Shown here piece after piece: positions 1 to 6,658 of a stretch of DNA of 7,206 bases; within the stretch, counting starts at the first letter, position 1; each line of letters starts with the position of its first letter. The stretch is from UBA4416 sp044340865 (lineage in GTDB: Bacteria; Bacteroidota; Bacteroidia; B-17B0; Aurantibacillaceae), in assembly GCA_044340865.1 (NCBI GenBank), contig JBIISW010000125.1:1-7206 (forward strand), written 5' to 3'. Under the pieces are notes generated by a model. It saw only the letters and a list, made by a program, of their open reading frames with translations, had not been told where the DNA came from and ran no database searches. The translations under genes and the position numbers were made by a program.

Positions 1-703
1 GTAATGAACCACTTGCATGCGGCAAATCATTTGCTATTAACCAATTAGTTGCTTGATTTGCTAAGGATGCGATAGCGGCATCAAATAATGATACTGTAAC
101 ATGAGATCCAACTTGTGATTTAAATCTTTGTAGTAATGAAATAAGAATTGCTTCTTTTAATTGGTGCGCCGCTAAAATATCAATCATAGCCACTGGCATT
201 TTTAAAGGTTGTGATTTTTTTTCGCCATTCATAAACATAAAACCACTTTCTGCTTGTAATATCAAATCGTAGGCAGTTCTGTAAACGTTGGAACCAAAAC
301 CTGAAATGGAAGCGTAAATTAAGCTCGGATTTATTTTTTTGACTGTTTTGTAATCTAACTTTAATTTGATGTCGTCGCCAGTTTTGAAATTAGTTATGAG
401 GATGTCTGCCGTTTTTATAAATGCATACACTTTTTTTAAATCAATTGGATTTTTTATATCAAGCAGAATACTTTTTTTGCCAGTATTGACGCTCCAATAA
501 TAGGCACTTGATGTTTCTTTTTCGTTTTCAGTTTTTAATTTCCACGAACGTGTGACGTCGCCCTTTGTGTTTTTATTTTCAATTTTAATAACGTTTGCAC
601 CAAGTTCAGAAAAAAATAAACCTACCGATGGACCAGCCAAAACACTTGACAATTCAATGACTTTTAAATCAGAAAAAACGTTTTTTAATGATTTACTTTT
701 CAT
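1..703 (-). CDS. Class III (CaiB/BaiF) CoA-transferase, 3' part cut by the window edge
   Basis: This is the first 234 residues of a CoA-transferase family III enzyme; the rest lies beyond base 1. The family moves CoA between carboxylic acids through a covalent acyl-aspartate intermediate, in the cytoplasm. Visible signatures are the N-terminal Rossmann-like segment LKVIELSSVLAGPSVG (residues 13-28), GANVIKIE (35-42), the ISGFG turn (132-136), AYDLILQAESGF (144-155), and the probable catalytic Asp175 in PVAMIDILAAHQ. The usual NFRPG motif is altered to NFKTG (105-109). The ATG at 703 is the first start after an in-frame TAA 21 bases upstream, and no Shine-Dalgarno is seen. It lies 56 bases downstream of trpS on the same strand, with a weak hairpin between them. 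The substrate cannot be told from sequence; family members include formyl-CoA, carnitine and alpha-methylacyl-CoA (racemase) enzymes. Confidence 0.88.
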   Translation of the reverse strand, partial: MKSKSLKNVFSDLKVIELSSVLAGPSVGLFFSELGANVIKIENKNTKGDVTRSWKLKTENEKETSSAYYWSVNTGKKSILLDIKNPIDLKKVYAFIKTADILITNFKTGDDIKLKLDYKTVKKINPSLIYASISGFGSNVYRTAYDLILQAESGFMFMNGEKKSQPLKMPVAMIDILAAHQLKEAILISLLQRFKSQVGSHVTVSLFDAAIASLANQATNWLIANDLPHASGSL

Positions 704-738
704 ATTATATGTTTGGTTAAGAAATTAAAATAGTAAAA

Positions 739-755
739 AGACTTCAGTAAAGTCT
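739..755 (-). terminator. Weak hairpin followed by T-rich tract after trpS
   Basis: Read on the minus strand, a perfect 6-bp stem (AGACTT / AAGTCT) with a 5-base loop lies 4 bases past the trpS stop codon and runs straight into TTTT and then a second T-rich stretch. This has the form of an intrinsic terminator, but the stem is short and only two of its six pairs are G-C. It might reduce, rather than stop, transcription into the CoA-transferase gene. Confidence 0.35.
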
Positions 756-759
756 AAGT

Positions 760-1731
760 TTAGAAACCTAATACACTTCTAACGACAGTTAATTTTTCTT
801 GTGCAATTTTTCTAGCTTTTGCTTCTCCTATCAATAATTGTTGTTCGATTAATTCAGGATTTGCCATTAATTCAGAATATTTTTTTCGAGCTTGTTCAAA
901 TTTAGAAAGTAATGCCTCGTAAAGTGCTTGTTTAGCGTGCCCATAACCAAATCCTCCGTTTCTATAATTGTTTTTCATCTCCTCAATTTGTACTTCGCTT
1001 GCAATTAATTTATACAAATTAAACACGTTGCAGATTTCAAAATTTTTGGGATCTTCTAAAGGCGTGCTATCCGTTTCAATGGTTTTAACAACTTTGAGTA
1101 ATTCTTTTTCAGGTAAAAATATATTGATGAAGTTGTTATATGATTTGCTCATTTTTTGTCCATCAATACCTGGCACAATCATCACATTTGAATCAATTTT
1201 TCCTTCAGGTAAAATAAAAATATCTTTTCCGTATTCGTGATTTATTTTAGCAGCAATATCTCTCGCCATTTCAATATGTTGAATTTGGTCTTTACCAACT
1301 GGCACAAATTGAGCATCGTATAAAATAATATCTGCTGCCATTAAAACTGGGTAAGTAAATAATCCAGAATTAACTTCTTTCAATCTATCCGATTTATCTT
1401 TAAATGAATGCGCATTTGCTAACATGGGAAATGGCGTAAAGCAATTTAAATACCAAGTTAATTCGCACACTTCAGGTATTTTACTTTGACGGTAGAATAT
1501 ATTTTTTTCTGTATCAAAATCAAATGCTAACCATGTTGCCGCAACAGAATTGACACTATCTTTTCTTGCTTGAGCATTTTTTTGTGAGGTCAAGGAATGT
1601 AAATCTGCAATAAAAAAAAGGGATTCGTTATTCGAATTTTTACTTAATTCAATTGCAGGTAATATGGCACCTAAAATATTTCCCAAATGGGGAACATTTG
1701 TACTTTGAATGCCAGTGAGTATGCGTGCCAT
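760..1731 (-). CDS. trpS: Tryptophan--tRNA ligase
   Basis: This cytoplasmic class I aminoacyl-tRNA synthetase activates tryptophan with ATP and loads it onto tRNA-Trp. At 323 residues it has the length of compact bacterial TrpRS. The HIGH-type signature is PHLGN (residues 14-18) within the opening TGIQSTNVPHLGNILGA, and the KMSKS loop is GQKMSKS (191-197). The substrate-binding block MAADIILYDAQFVPVGKDQIQHIEMARDIA (131-160) is typical; Asp134 corresponds to the conserved aspartate that contacts the tryptophan indole in this family. The C-terminal helical region ends in a run of charged helices, as in homologues. The ATG at 1731 begins 10 bases after the lpxA stop, so the gene is probably cotranscribed with the lipid A genes. 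No leader peptide or T-box lies upstream. Nothing looks broken. Confidence 0.97.
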   Translation of the reverse strand: MARILTGIQSTNVPHLGNILGAILPAIELSKNSNNESLFFIADLHSLTSQKNAQARKDSVNSVAATWLAFDFDTEKNIFYRQSKIPEVCELTWYLNCFTPFPMLANAHSFKDKSDRLKEVNSGLFTYPVLMAADIILYDAQFVPVGKDQIQHIEMARDIAAKINHEYGKDIFILPEGKIDSNVMIVPGIDGQKMSKSYNNFINIFLPEKELLKVVKTIETDSTPLEDPKNFEICNVFNLYKLIASEVQIEEMKNNYRNGGFGYGHAKQALYEALLSKFEQARKKYSELMANPELIEQQLLIGEAKARKIAQEKLTVVRSVLGF

Positions 1732-1741
1732 AATTTTTGGT

Positions 1742-2461
1742 TTAAATCCCTTTAATGATTCCGTCTGTCGAATTTTTAATAAAGTCTACAATTTGATGTT
1801 TGATAGTTGAATCAGGAATTTCTTTTGTGACAAGTTCTAATGCGTTAGTGATGTTATGTCCTCTTACAAAAATCAATCTATAAATATCTTCTATCTGATT
1901 AATCACTTCTTTTTCAAATCCACGACGTGTTAAGCCAACTGTATTTACACCTATGTATTGAAGTGGTTCACGAGCTACACGAATGTAAGGTGGCACGTTT
2001 TTTCTTACTTTAGAATCGCCTGCTAAAAAACTATGGGCACCAATTGTTACGTGTCCTGCTAGGCCGGTGTAATTAGCGATGATCACATTATTACCAATTA
2101 TGCAATCATGTGCAATGTGAACGTAAGCCATCAATAAACAATTGTCTCCAATTTTCGTAGTCATTCTATCGGCTGTACCTTTATGAATGGTAACGTACTC
2201 TCTAATAATGGTATTATTTCCAACTACAGTTGTTGAGCGCTCTCCTTTATATTTTAAATCTTGAGAAACTATTCCAATAATAGCTCCAGGAAATATTTGA
2301 CAGTTTTCGCCAATAATTGTATCGGGATAAATTAATGCGTTGGGATGAATGTGTGTATTGTCACCAATTTCAACGTCTTCATATACCGTAGCAAAAGCTT
2401 CAATAGTTACGTTTTTTCCAATTTTTGCTTTTGGGCTAACGTTTGCAAGTGTAGAAATCAT
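1742..2461 (-). CDS. lpxA: UDP-N-acetylglucosamine O-acyltransferase lacking one beta-helix coil
   Basis: LpxA performs the first step of lipid A synthesis, moving a 3-hydroxyacyl chain from ACP to the 3-OH of UDP-GlcNAc. It is a cytoplasmic homotrimer. The hexapeptide repeats of a left-handed beta helix fill residues 8-150, followed by the family's helical C-terminal domain. Diagnostic stretches are SQDLKYKGE (66-74), IREYVTIHKGT (86-96), HIAHDC (115-120; His118 matches catalytic His125 of E. coli), LAGHV (134-138), VPPY (156-159) and GLTRRGF (176-182). At 239 residues it is short compared with about 262 in E. coli. The shortfall includes an 18-residue gap between LAGHV and VPPY, equal to one full coil, and this removes the conserved AVHQF segment with His160. 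The reading frame is intact and both flanks are well conserved, so this is not a frameshift. It follows lpxC-fabZ by 18 bases and precedes trpS by 10. Confidence 0.93.
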   Translation of the reverse strand: MISTLANVSPKAKIGKNVTIEAFATVYEDVEIGDNTHIHPNALIYPDTIIGENCQIFPGAIIGIVSQDLKYKGERSTTVVGNNTIIREYVTIHKGTADRMTTKIGDNCLLMAYVHIAHDCIIGNNVIIANYTGLAGHVTIGAHSFLAGDSKVRKNVPPYIRVAREPLQYIGVNTVGLTRRGFEKEVINQIEDIYRLIFVRGHNITNALELVTKEIPDSTIKHQIVDFIKNSTDGIIKGI

Positions 2462-2479
2462 AATTTTAAATTTTAAGGA

Positions 2480-3910
2480 TTATGCTAATTGCGTTTGACC
2501 AGTTTTAACTTCTGATTCTTTTACTTTCACTATTTGAGCCATCATCTCAGCTTCCATAACTGGCTTATTATTTACATATGCAACACCTCTCATATGGCAA
2601 ATACCTCTACGAATAGGTGTCAATAAATTTAAGCTAAACACAACAGTATCACCTGGAATAACTTTTTGTTTGAATTTAACATTATCAATTTTCATGAAAT
2701 ACGTTAAATAGTTTTCTGGATCTGGCACCGTTTTTAAAACTAAAACACCACCACATTGTGCCATGGCTTCAATTAAAAATACACCCGGCATAACTGGATT
2801 ATCAGGAAAATGACCTTTAAAAAATTCTTCGTTAAGCGTTACATTTTTTACACCCACTACGTGTGAATCAGAGATCTCCATAATTTTATCAACTAACAAC
2901 ATGGGTTGACGGTGAGGTAAAAGTTTCATAATATCAGTGATATTTAAAACGGGGGGTAAGCTCAAATCTATTTTTAAAAAATCTTTTTCTGATTTTTGTT
3001 TTTTAGCTAATGCTTTTATTTTTTTAGCAAAGTCAATATTTCCTGCATGTCCAGGTCTTCCTGCTAATACATGCATTTTTAATGGTCTTCCAACTAACGC
3101 TAAATCGCCAACAATATCTAATAATTTATGACGCGCTGGTTCATTAAAAAATCTAAGTTTTGTATTATTTAATACGCCTTTCCCTTTAACTTCAACATCA
3201 GGTTTATTAAATACTTTTCGTAAGTAGTTTAGTTTATCTTCGGGCAATTCACTATCAACAAGTACGATAGCGTTATCCATATCACCGCCTTTAATTAAAT
3301 CATGTTGAATTAAAGCTTCTAACTCACGTAAAAATACAAACGTACGGCAAGATGATATTTCGTTTTTGAATTCACCTAAATTATACATCGATGCGTGCTG
3401 TGTGCCTAAAACTTCACTGCCATAATCAACCATTACTGTAATTCTGAAATCTTCTTGAGGCACAGCAAGCATTTCAACTTTTTTAATGGGGTCTTCGTAA
3501 GTTATATTTTCTTCTAATTCAAAATAATCTCTCAAGGCATCTTGTTCTACAATACCAGCCTCTTCTAATATTTCAATAAAATTTAAAGAACTTCCGTCCA
3601 TTATTGGCATTTCAGGGCCTGTAACTTGAATCAAACAATTGTCAATACCTAAGCCTACTAAGGCTGCTAATACATGCTCAGTTGTATGGACACGTGCTCC
3701 ATTTTTTTCGAGTGTTGTTCCTCTTGATGTATCAACCACTAAATCGCAATCAGCTTCAATGATCGGTTGACCTTCTAAATCTGTACGTTGAAATTTGTAC
3801 CAATGCCCAGTTTCAGCAGGGTTAAATGTTAATGTAACTGGTTTTCCTGTATGTAAACCTTTTCCTGTAATGGATACAGCTTTTTGTATGGTTCTTTGTT
3901 TATCGCTCAT
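2480..3910 (-). CDS. lpxC-fabZ: Fused UDP-3-O-acyl-GlcNAc deacetylase / 3-hydroxyacyl-ACP dehydratase
   Basis: This is a bifunctional 476-residue cytoplasmic protein. The LpxC half (about residues 5-300) is the zinc deacetylase that commits the cell to lipid A. Its start is QRTIQKAVSITGKGLHTGKPV (5-25), and it carries HTTEH (75-79; Glu78 as base, His79 as zinc ligand), GLGIDN (86-91), MDGSS (104-108), RHKLLD (260-265; His261 and Asp265 as the other zinc ligands) and the active-site His288 in RPGHAGN. A lysine-rich linker (about 296-313) leads to the FabZ half (about 322-465), a hot-dog fold dehydratase with LLPHRQPMLLVD (330-341), catalytic His367 in GHFPDNPVMPG and Glu381 in EAMAQ, 14 residues apart as expected. 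All expected catalytic residues are present in both halves. Such fusions are a known trait of Bacteroidota. The ATG at 3910 lies 44 bases past the lpxD stop. Confidence 0.97.
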   Translation of the reverse strand: MSDKQRTIQKAVSITGKGLHTGKPVTLTFNPAETGHWYKFQRTDLEGQPIIEADCDLVVDTSRGTTLEKNGARVHTTEHVLAALVGLGIDNCLIQVTGPEMPIMDGSSLNFIEILEEAGIVEQDALRDYFELEENITYEDPIKKVEMLAVPQEDFRITVMVDYGSEVLGTQHASMYNLGEFKNEISSCRTFVFLRELEALIQHDLIKGGDMDNAIVLVDSELPEDKLNYLRKVFNKPDVEVKGKGVLNNTKLRFFNEPARHKLLDIVGDLALVGRPLKMHVLAGRPGHAGNIDFAKKIKALAKKQKSEKDFLKIDLSLPPVLNITDIMKLLPHRQPMLLVDKIMEISDSHVVGVKNVTLNEEFFKGHFPDNPVMPGVFLIEAMAQCGGVLVLKTVPDPENYLTYFMKIDNVKFKQKVIPGDTVVFSLNLLTPIRRGICHMRGVAYVNNKPVMEAEMMAQIVKVKESEVKTGQTQLA

Positions 3911-3954
3911 TACGTATTGAGTTTGTTTTATAATGTTATTTGAAAAAATGAATA

Positions 3955-4980
3955 TTACTTATTTTTTTCAAGTGAATGTATTCTATCGTTTAATTTTGGT
4001 AGGTTTTTAAATAGAACATAACTTCTTCTAAATTCGCCTAAACTAAATGCTGGTGAGCCTTGCACTATTTCATTCGTTTTCTCTATTGATGCGCCAACAC
4101 CTGCTTGTCCGGCTATTTTTACGCCATCAGCAATTTTAAGATGCCCAGCAATTCCTACTTGCGCAGCAATCATACAATTTTTTCCAACTTTTGTAGAACC
4201 TGCAACACCTGATAAACCTGCTATCACCGTGTTTTCTCCAATTTCAACATTGTGGGCAATTTGTACAAGGTTATCTAATTTTACGCCTTTGCGTAAAATA
4301 GTTGAGCCAAGTGTAGCTCTATCTATCGAGCAATTTGAGCCAATTTCAATATTATCTTCAATTATTACATTTCCTATTTGAGGAACTTTTGCAAATTCTT
4401 TTCCATCTTGAGGAGCAAAACCAAATCCATCGCTTCCGATGACTGAATTAGAATGGACAACAACGTTGTTTCCTATTCTACATTCATGATATATTTTAAC
4501 GCCTGAAAAAAGAGTTGTATTGTCTCCAATTGTACAATTATCGCCAATGTAAGTGTGAGGATATATTTTTACATTAGTTCCAATTTTCACATTTGTACCG
4601 ATATAAGCAAATGCGCCAACGTAACAATTTTCTCCAAGTGAAGCATTGCTACTGATAAAAGATGGTTGTTCTATCCCTGTTTTTTCGCCTTTTACTTCAT
4701 TGTACATTTCCAATAATTTTGCAAAACTGGCATAAGAATCTTCAACACGAATTAATGTACAGGTTGATTTTATTGGTTTTTCAAGCACTAAGGATTTATT
4801 GACGATAACAATGGTTGCATTTGTTTCGTAAATAAAATTTGTATACTTAGGATTAGCTAAAAAAGATAAAGTGCCAGAAATACCATCTTCAATTTTTGAT
4901 AGATTAGATACTTTTGCTTGTTCGTCGCCTTCTACAATGCCTTCAAGTAATTGTGCTATTTGAGCTGCTGAAAATTCCAT
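3955..4980 (-). CDS. lpxD: UDP-3-O-acylglucosamine N-acyltransferase
   Basis: LpxD adds the second 3-hydroxyacyl chain, from ACP to the amino group freed by LpxC, giving UDP-2,3-diacylglucosamine. At 341 residues it has the normal length for the family. Residues 1-100 form the uridine-binding N-terminal domain, including the typical GTLSFLANPKYTNFIYET (36-53). A left-handed beta helix of hexapeptide repeats runs from about 107 to 300, with VIGSDGFGFAP (180-190), SIDRATLGST (218-227) and VQIAHN (239-244), in which His243 matches the catalytic histidine (His239 in E. coli). His280 in AGHLKI matches the second conserved histidine. The C-terminus (about 316-341) is a basic helix ending in LHS/LEK-type heptads. 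Unlike the neighbouring LpxA, no coil is missing. A TATATTTG box lies 4 bases before the ATG, and the gene is probably first in the operon. Confidence 0.96.
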   Translation of the reverse strand: MEFSAAQIAQLLEGIVEGDEQAKVSNLSKIEDGISGTLSFLANPKYTNFIYETNATIVIVNKSLVLEKPIKSTCTLIRVEDSYASFAKLLEMYNEVKGEKTGIEQPSFISSNASLGENCYVGAFAYIGTNVKIGTNVKIYPHTYIGDNCTIGDNTTLFSGVKIYHECRIGNNVVVHSNSVIGSDGFGFAPQDGKEFAKVPQIGNVIIEDNIEIGSNCSIDRATLGSTILRKGVKLDNLVQIAHNVEIGENTVIAGLSGVAGSTKVGKNCMIAAQVGIAGHLKIADGVKIAGQAGVGASIEKTNEIVQGSPAFSLGEFRRSYVLFKNLPKLNDRIHSLEKNK

Positions 4981-4984
4981 AGAT

Positions 4985-4992
4985 CAAATATA
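4985..4992 (-). promoter_or_regulatory. Candidate -7 promoter box before lpxD
   Basis: Read on the minus strand, TATATTTG matches the Bacteroidota -7 consensus TAnnTTTG exactly and is followed by ATCT and then the lpxD ATG. The nearest upstream TTG is 25 bases away, longer than the usual spacing of about 19, so the -33 part is unsupported. If used, transcription would begin at about the start codon, giving a leaderless or nearly leaderless message. Confidence 0.3.
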
Positions 4993-5035
4993 ATGGTTTT
5001 ATACTTATTTTAATCTACAATTTTATTTAAGATGT

Positions 5036-5065
5036 TAAAATAAAAACCAGCGTCTTTTTATTTTA
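5036..5065 (-). terminator. AT-only 11-bp inverted repeat with GC-rich loop, possible terminator
   Basis: A perfect 11-bp inverted repeat (TAAAATAAAAA / TTTTTATTTTA) encloses the 8-base loop GACGCTGG on the minus strand, 6 bases past the lipoprotein stop. The 3' arm is itself T-rich, so it could act as a weak terminator separating the lipoprotein gene from lpxD. All 11 pairs are A-T, so the hairpin would be unstable, and a protein-binding site or chance in AT-rich DNA are alternatives. Confidence 0.3.
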
Positions 5066-5071
5066 TTTTTT

Positions 5072-6532
5072 TTAAGGAAACTGAATTGCACCTGCATCAA
5101 TAGCCGGAGAACGTGTCGTTCCAATTATATCTGTTTGAACGAACACGTATGGATAAATACCTAATAAGGCAGCGTCTCCGATGGCTCTGGCTGCAGATGT
5201 GCTACCTAGCTTGAAGTCGTAATTTTGAGCGTCAATAAAACTGGCAGATTGGTTATATACGTTATTAATGAAGGCAGGACTCGTTGTTGAAATTGTTTTA
5301 AGTAAACAACTATTAAATTTATAATTTTTAGGAAAACTTGAAGCATTATTGACATCGACTTCTAATTCATTTGATTTAGATCCATCAATGATGCAATTGC
5401 CAAAATAAGCGCTATCTAATGGAAAATAGGTTGTTCCAGAATAGTTATCAATATGAACGCAGGGCTGATTTCCTCTTCCACCTTCTTTTGTGAAATAGTT
5501 AGCAAAGGTGGAATGTAAAAATGTGTAATTCCCACCCAATGTGAGGGCAGCGCAATACTCTTTGCAATTAACCACCATATTATTACTTCCCCAAATATGG
5601 AATGCAACGCCGTAAATCCCCCATTTTGAACAGTTTTTAATGATGGTATTTGTTAAACGTAATCGCTTGGGTTGTGCTGTATTTAGAAGTACTTCAGCTT
5701 GAACACCAATGTATCCATTTTTTATGATGGCGTAATTAATATAATTATCTGTATGCCCTTCATTAATCCAAATTCTATCCCATTGCCCCGGAATGTCTGC
5801 GTAATCTAACTCACGCCTGTCACCCTGAAACATCACTTCATTTCCTTTTGTTCCATTTACCTGTAAGGTTCCATAACGATAAACCCATAATCCTGCATTT
5901 TGATGTAAATAGACTTTTACACCAGCTGCAATGGTTAGTTTTTGCGTGGAATCCACTACTAGCCAACCATAAATAACGTGTGGCTTGTCGTTAATCCAAT
6001 TAACTGTTACGTTTGATCCTGATGATACGGTTGAATAGGGCAAAAAACCATTTTTATATTGTATGGCTTTATTTGGGACATGGTAGTAAGCATCTTGTCC
6101 CCAAGCTTCTAATGCAACGCTCTGTTCGTTTCCGTTTACATCAAATAAAATTTTGTCTTGTATAACAAAAGGACTTAAATTACTCGTTGGATTAACATTC
6201 ACTTGAATGAAAATATAAATACTGTCTTCAGCTAGAATTTCAACATCTGAAACGGATTTGCCTGGTGTTCCATCTACATTTAAAGTAAACATGGATGAAT
6301 TTCCATTTTGTAATCTAACGGATGAAATATTAATCTTTTGTTTATTCATATTTCTTACTCTAATTTGGCGAGTTGTAGAGCCAATAGTCGTAAAAACGGT
6401 ATCAAATAATACAGAATCCTGAGAAAATGATATCTTTGCATTGGTATCGGTAAGGAATTTATCTTTCTTACAAGAGATAAAAGTTACTGATAAACAAGTG
6501 GTTATGAATATGAATGAGAAAATTTTGTTCAT
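5072..6532 (-). CDS. Secreted lipoprotein with N-terminal Ig-like domain and right-handed beta helix
   Basis: The function of this 486-residue protein is unknown. Residues 1-20 are a signal peptide with a basic start and hydrophobic core, ending in a lipobox-like FISC, so Cys21 is the likely lipidated residue; CKKDK follows, and an envelope location is inferred. Residues about 33-145 are beta-rich, with spaced SQDSVLFDTVFTTIGS and RVRNMNKQKINISSV stretches resembling the ASH/HYDIN-type Ig-like domains of Bacteroidota surface proteins. From about 185 to 440 there are short repeated beta strands rich in Asn, Gly and Ile (TNTIIKNCSKWGIYG, FGNCIIDGS), typical of a parallel beta helix. The end, IIGTTRSPAIDAGAIQF (469-485), matches the closing motif often seen after such helices. 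No type IX secretion C-terminal domain is visible. No catalytic residues can be assigned; it could bind or cleave polysaccharide. It is set 91 bases from lpxD and diverges from rpmE. Confidence 0.82.
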   Translation of the reverse strand: MNKIFSFIFITTCLSVTFISCKKDKFLTDTNAKISFSQDSVLFDTVFTTIGSTTRQIRVRNMNKQKINISSVRLQNGNSSMFTLNVDGTPGKSVSDVEILAEDSIYIFIQVNVNPTSNLSPFVIQDKILFDVNGNEQSVALEAWGQDAYYHVPNKAIQYKNGFLPYSTVSSGSNVTVNWINDKPHVIYGWLVVDSTQKLTIAAGVKVYLHQNAGLWVYRYGTLQVNGTKGNEVMFQGDRRELDYADIPGQWDRIWINEGHTDNYINYAIIKNGYIGVQAEVLLNTAQPKRLRLTNTIIKNCSKWGIYGVAFHIWGSNNMVVNCKEYCAALTLGGNYTFLHSTFANYFTKEGGRGNQPCVHIDNYSGTTYFPLDSAYFGNCIIDGSKSNELEVDVNNASSFPKNYKFNSCLLKTISTTSPAFINNVYNQSASFIDAQNYDFKLGSTSAARAIGDAALLGIYPYVFVQTDIIGTTRSPAIDAGAIQFP

Positions 6533-6536
6533 TGTT

Positions 6537-6544
6537 CTAAGGTA
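6537..6544 (-). promoter_or_regulatory. Candidate -7-like box before the beta-helix lipoprotein
   Basis: On the minus strand TACCTTAG sits 4 bases (AACA) before the ATG. It differs from TAnnTTTG at one position. No TTG is found at the expected distance upstream, so the assignment rests on this box and on its recurrence before the gene at 6981. Confidence 0.22.
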
Positions 6545-6594
6545 TAAATAAGAAACGTTAAAACTATAAATTTATTATATTTTTAAAAAAAGTA

Positions 6595-6623
6595 TTGTTA
6601 ATAAAAGATTTTTATTATCTTTG
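6595..6623 (+). promoter_or_regulatory. Promoter of rpmE, Bacteroidota type
   Basis: TTG at 6595-6597 and TATCTTTG at 6616-6623, separated by 18 bases, match the Bacteroidota housekeeping promoter (TTG, about 19 bases, TAnnTTTG). The predicted transcription start is near 6628-6630, giving a leader of about 30 bases before rpmE. The spacer contains a 19-base palindrome. Confidence 0.72.
6599..6617. promoter_or_regulatory. Palindrome in the rpmE promoter spacer, possible operator
   Basis: TAATAAAA and TTTTATTA form perfect 8-base arms around GAT, lying between the two promoter boxes and overlapping the first two bases of the -7 box. The position suits a repressor site. Type B L31 genes are controlled by the zinc repressor Zur in several bacteria, which makes such a site plausible, but the arms are entirely A/T and may be chance. 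Confidence 0.25.
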
Positions 6624-6658
6624 CCTTCCAAATTTCGAATAATATAATTTAAAATAAA

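Noticed and set aside
968..1240. A 90-codon open frame on the plus strand inside trpS
   Set aside because: It is antisense to well-conserved trpS codons and its translation has no recognisable family features.
1742..2461. The short LpxA as a pseudogene or sequencing error
   Set aside because: The frame is open from start to stop, the missing piece is exactly 54 bases in frame, and conservation is strong on both sides.
2937..3131. A 64-codon open frame on the plus strand inside lpxC-fabZ
   Set aside because: It is antisense to the conserved LpxC zinc-site region and reads as a shadow of that frame.
4992..5020. A full TTG / TAnnTTTG promoter before lpxD
   Set aside because: The only upstream TTG is 25 bases from the TATATTTG box, outside the usual spacing, so only the -7-like box is listed.
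5416..5607. A 63-codon minus-strand open frame overlapping the beta-helix gene
   Set aside because: It lies in another frame of a gene with a clear signal peptide and domain structure, and has no features of its own.
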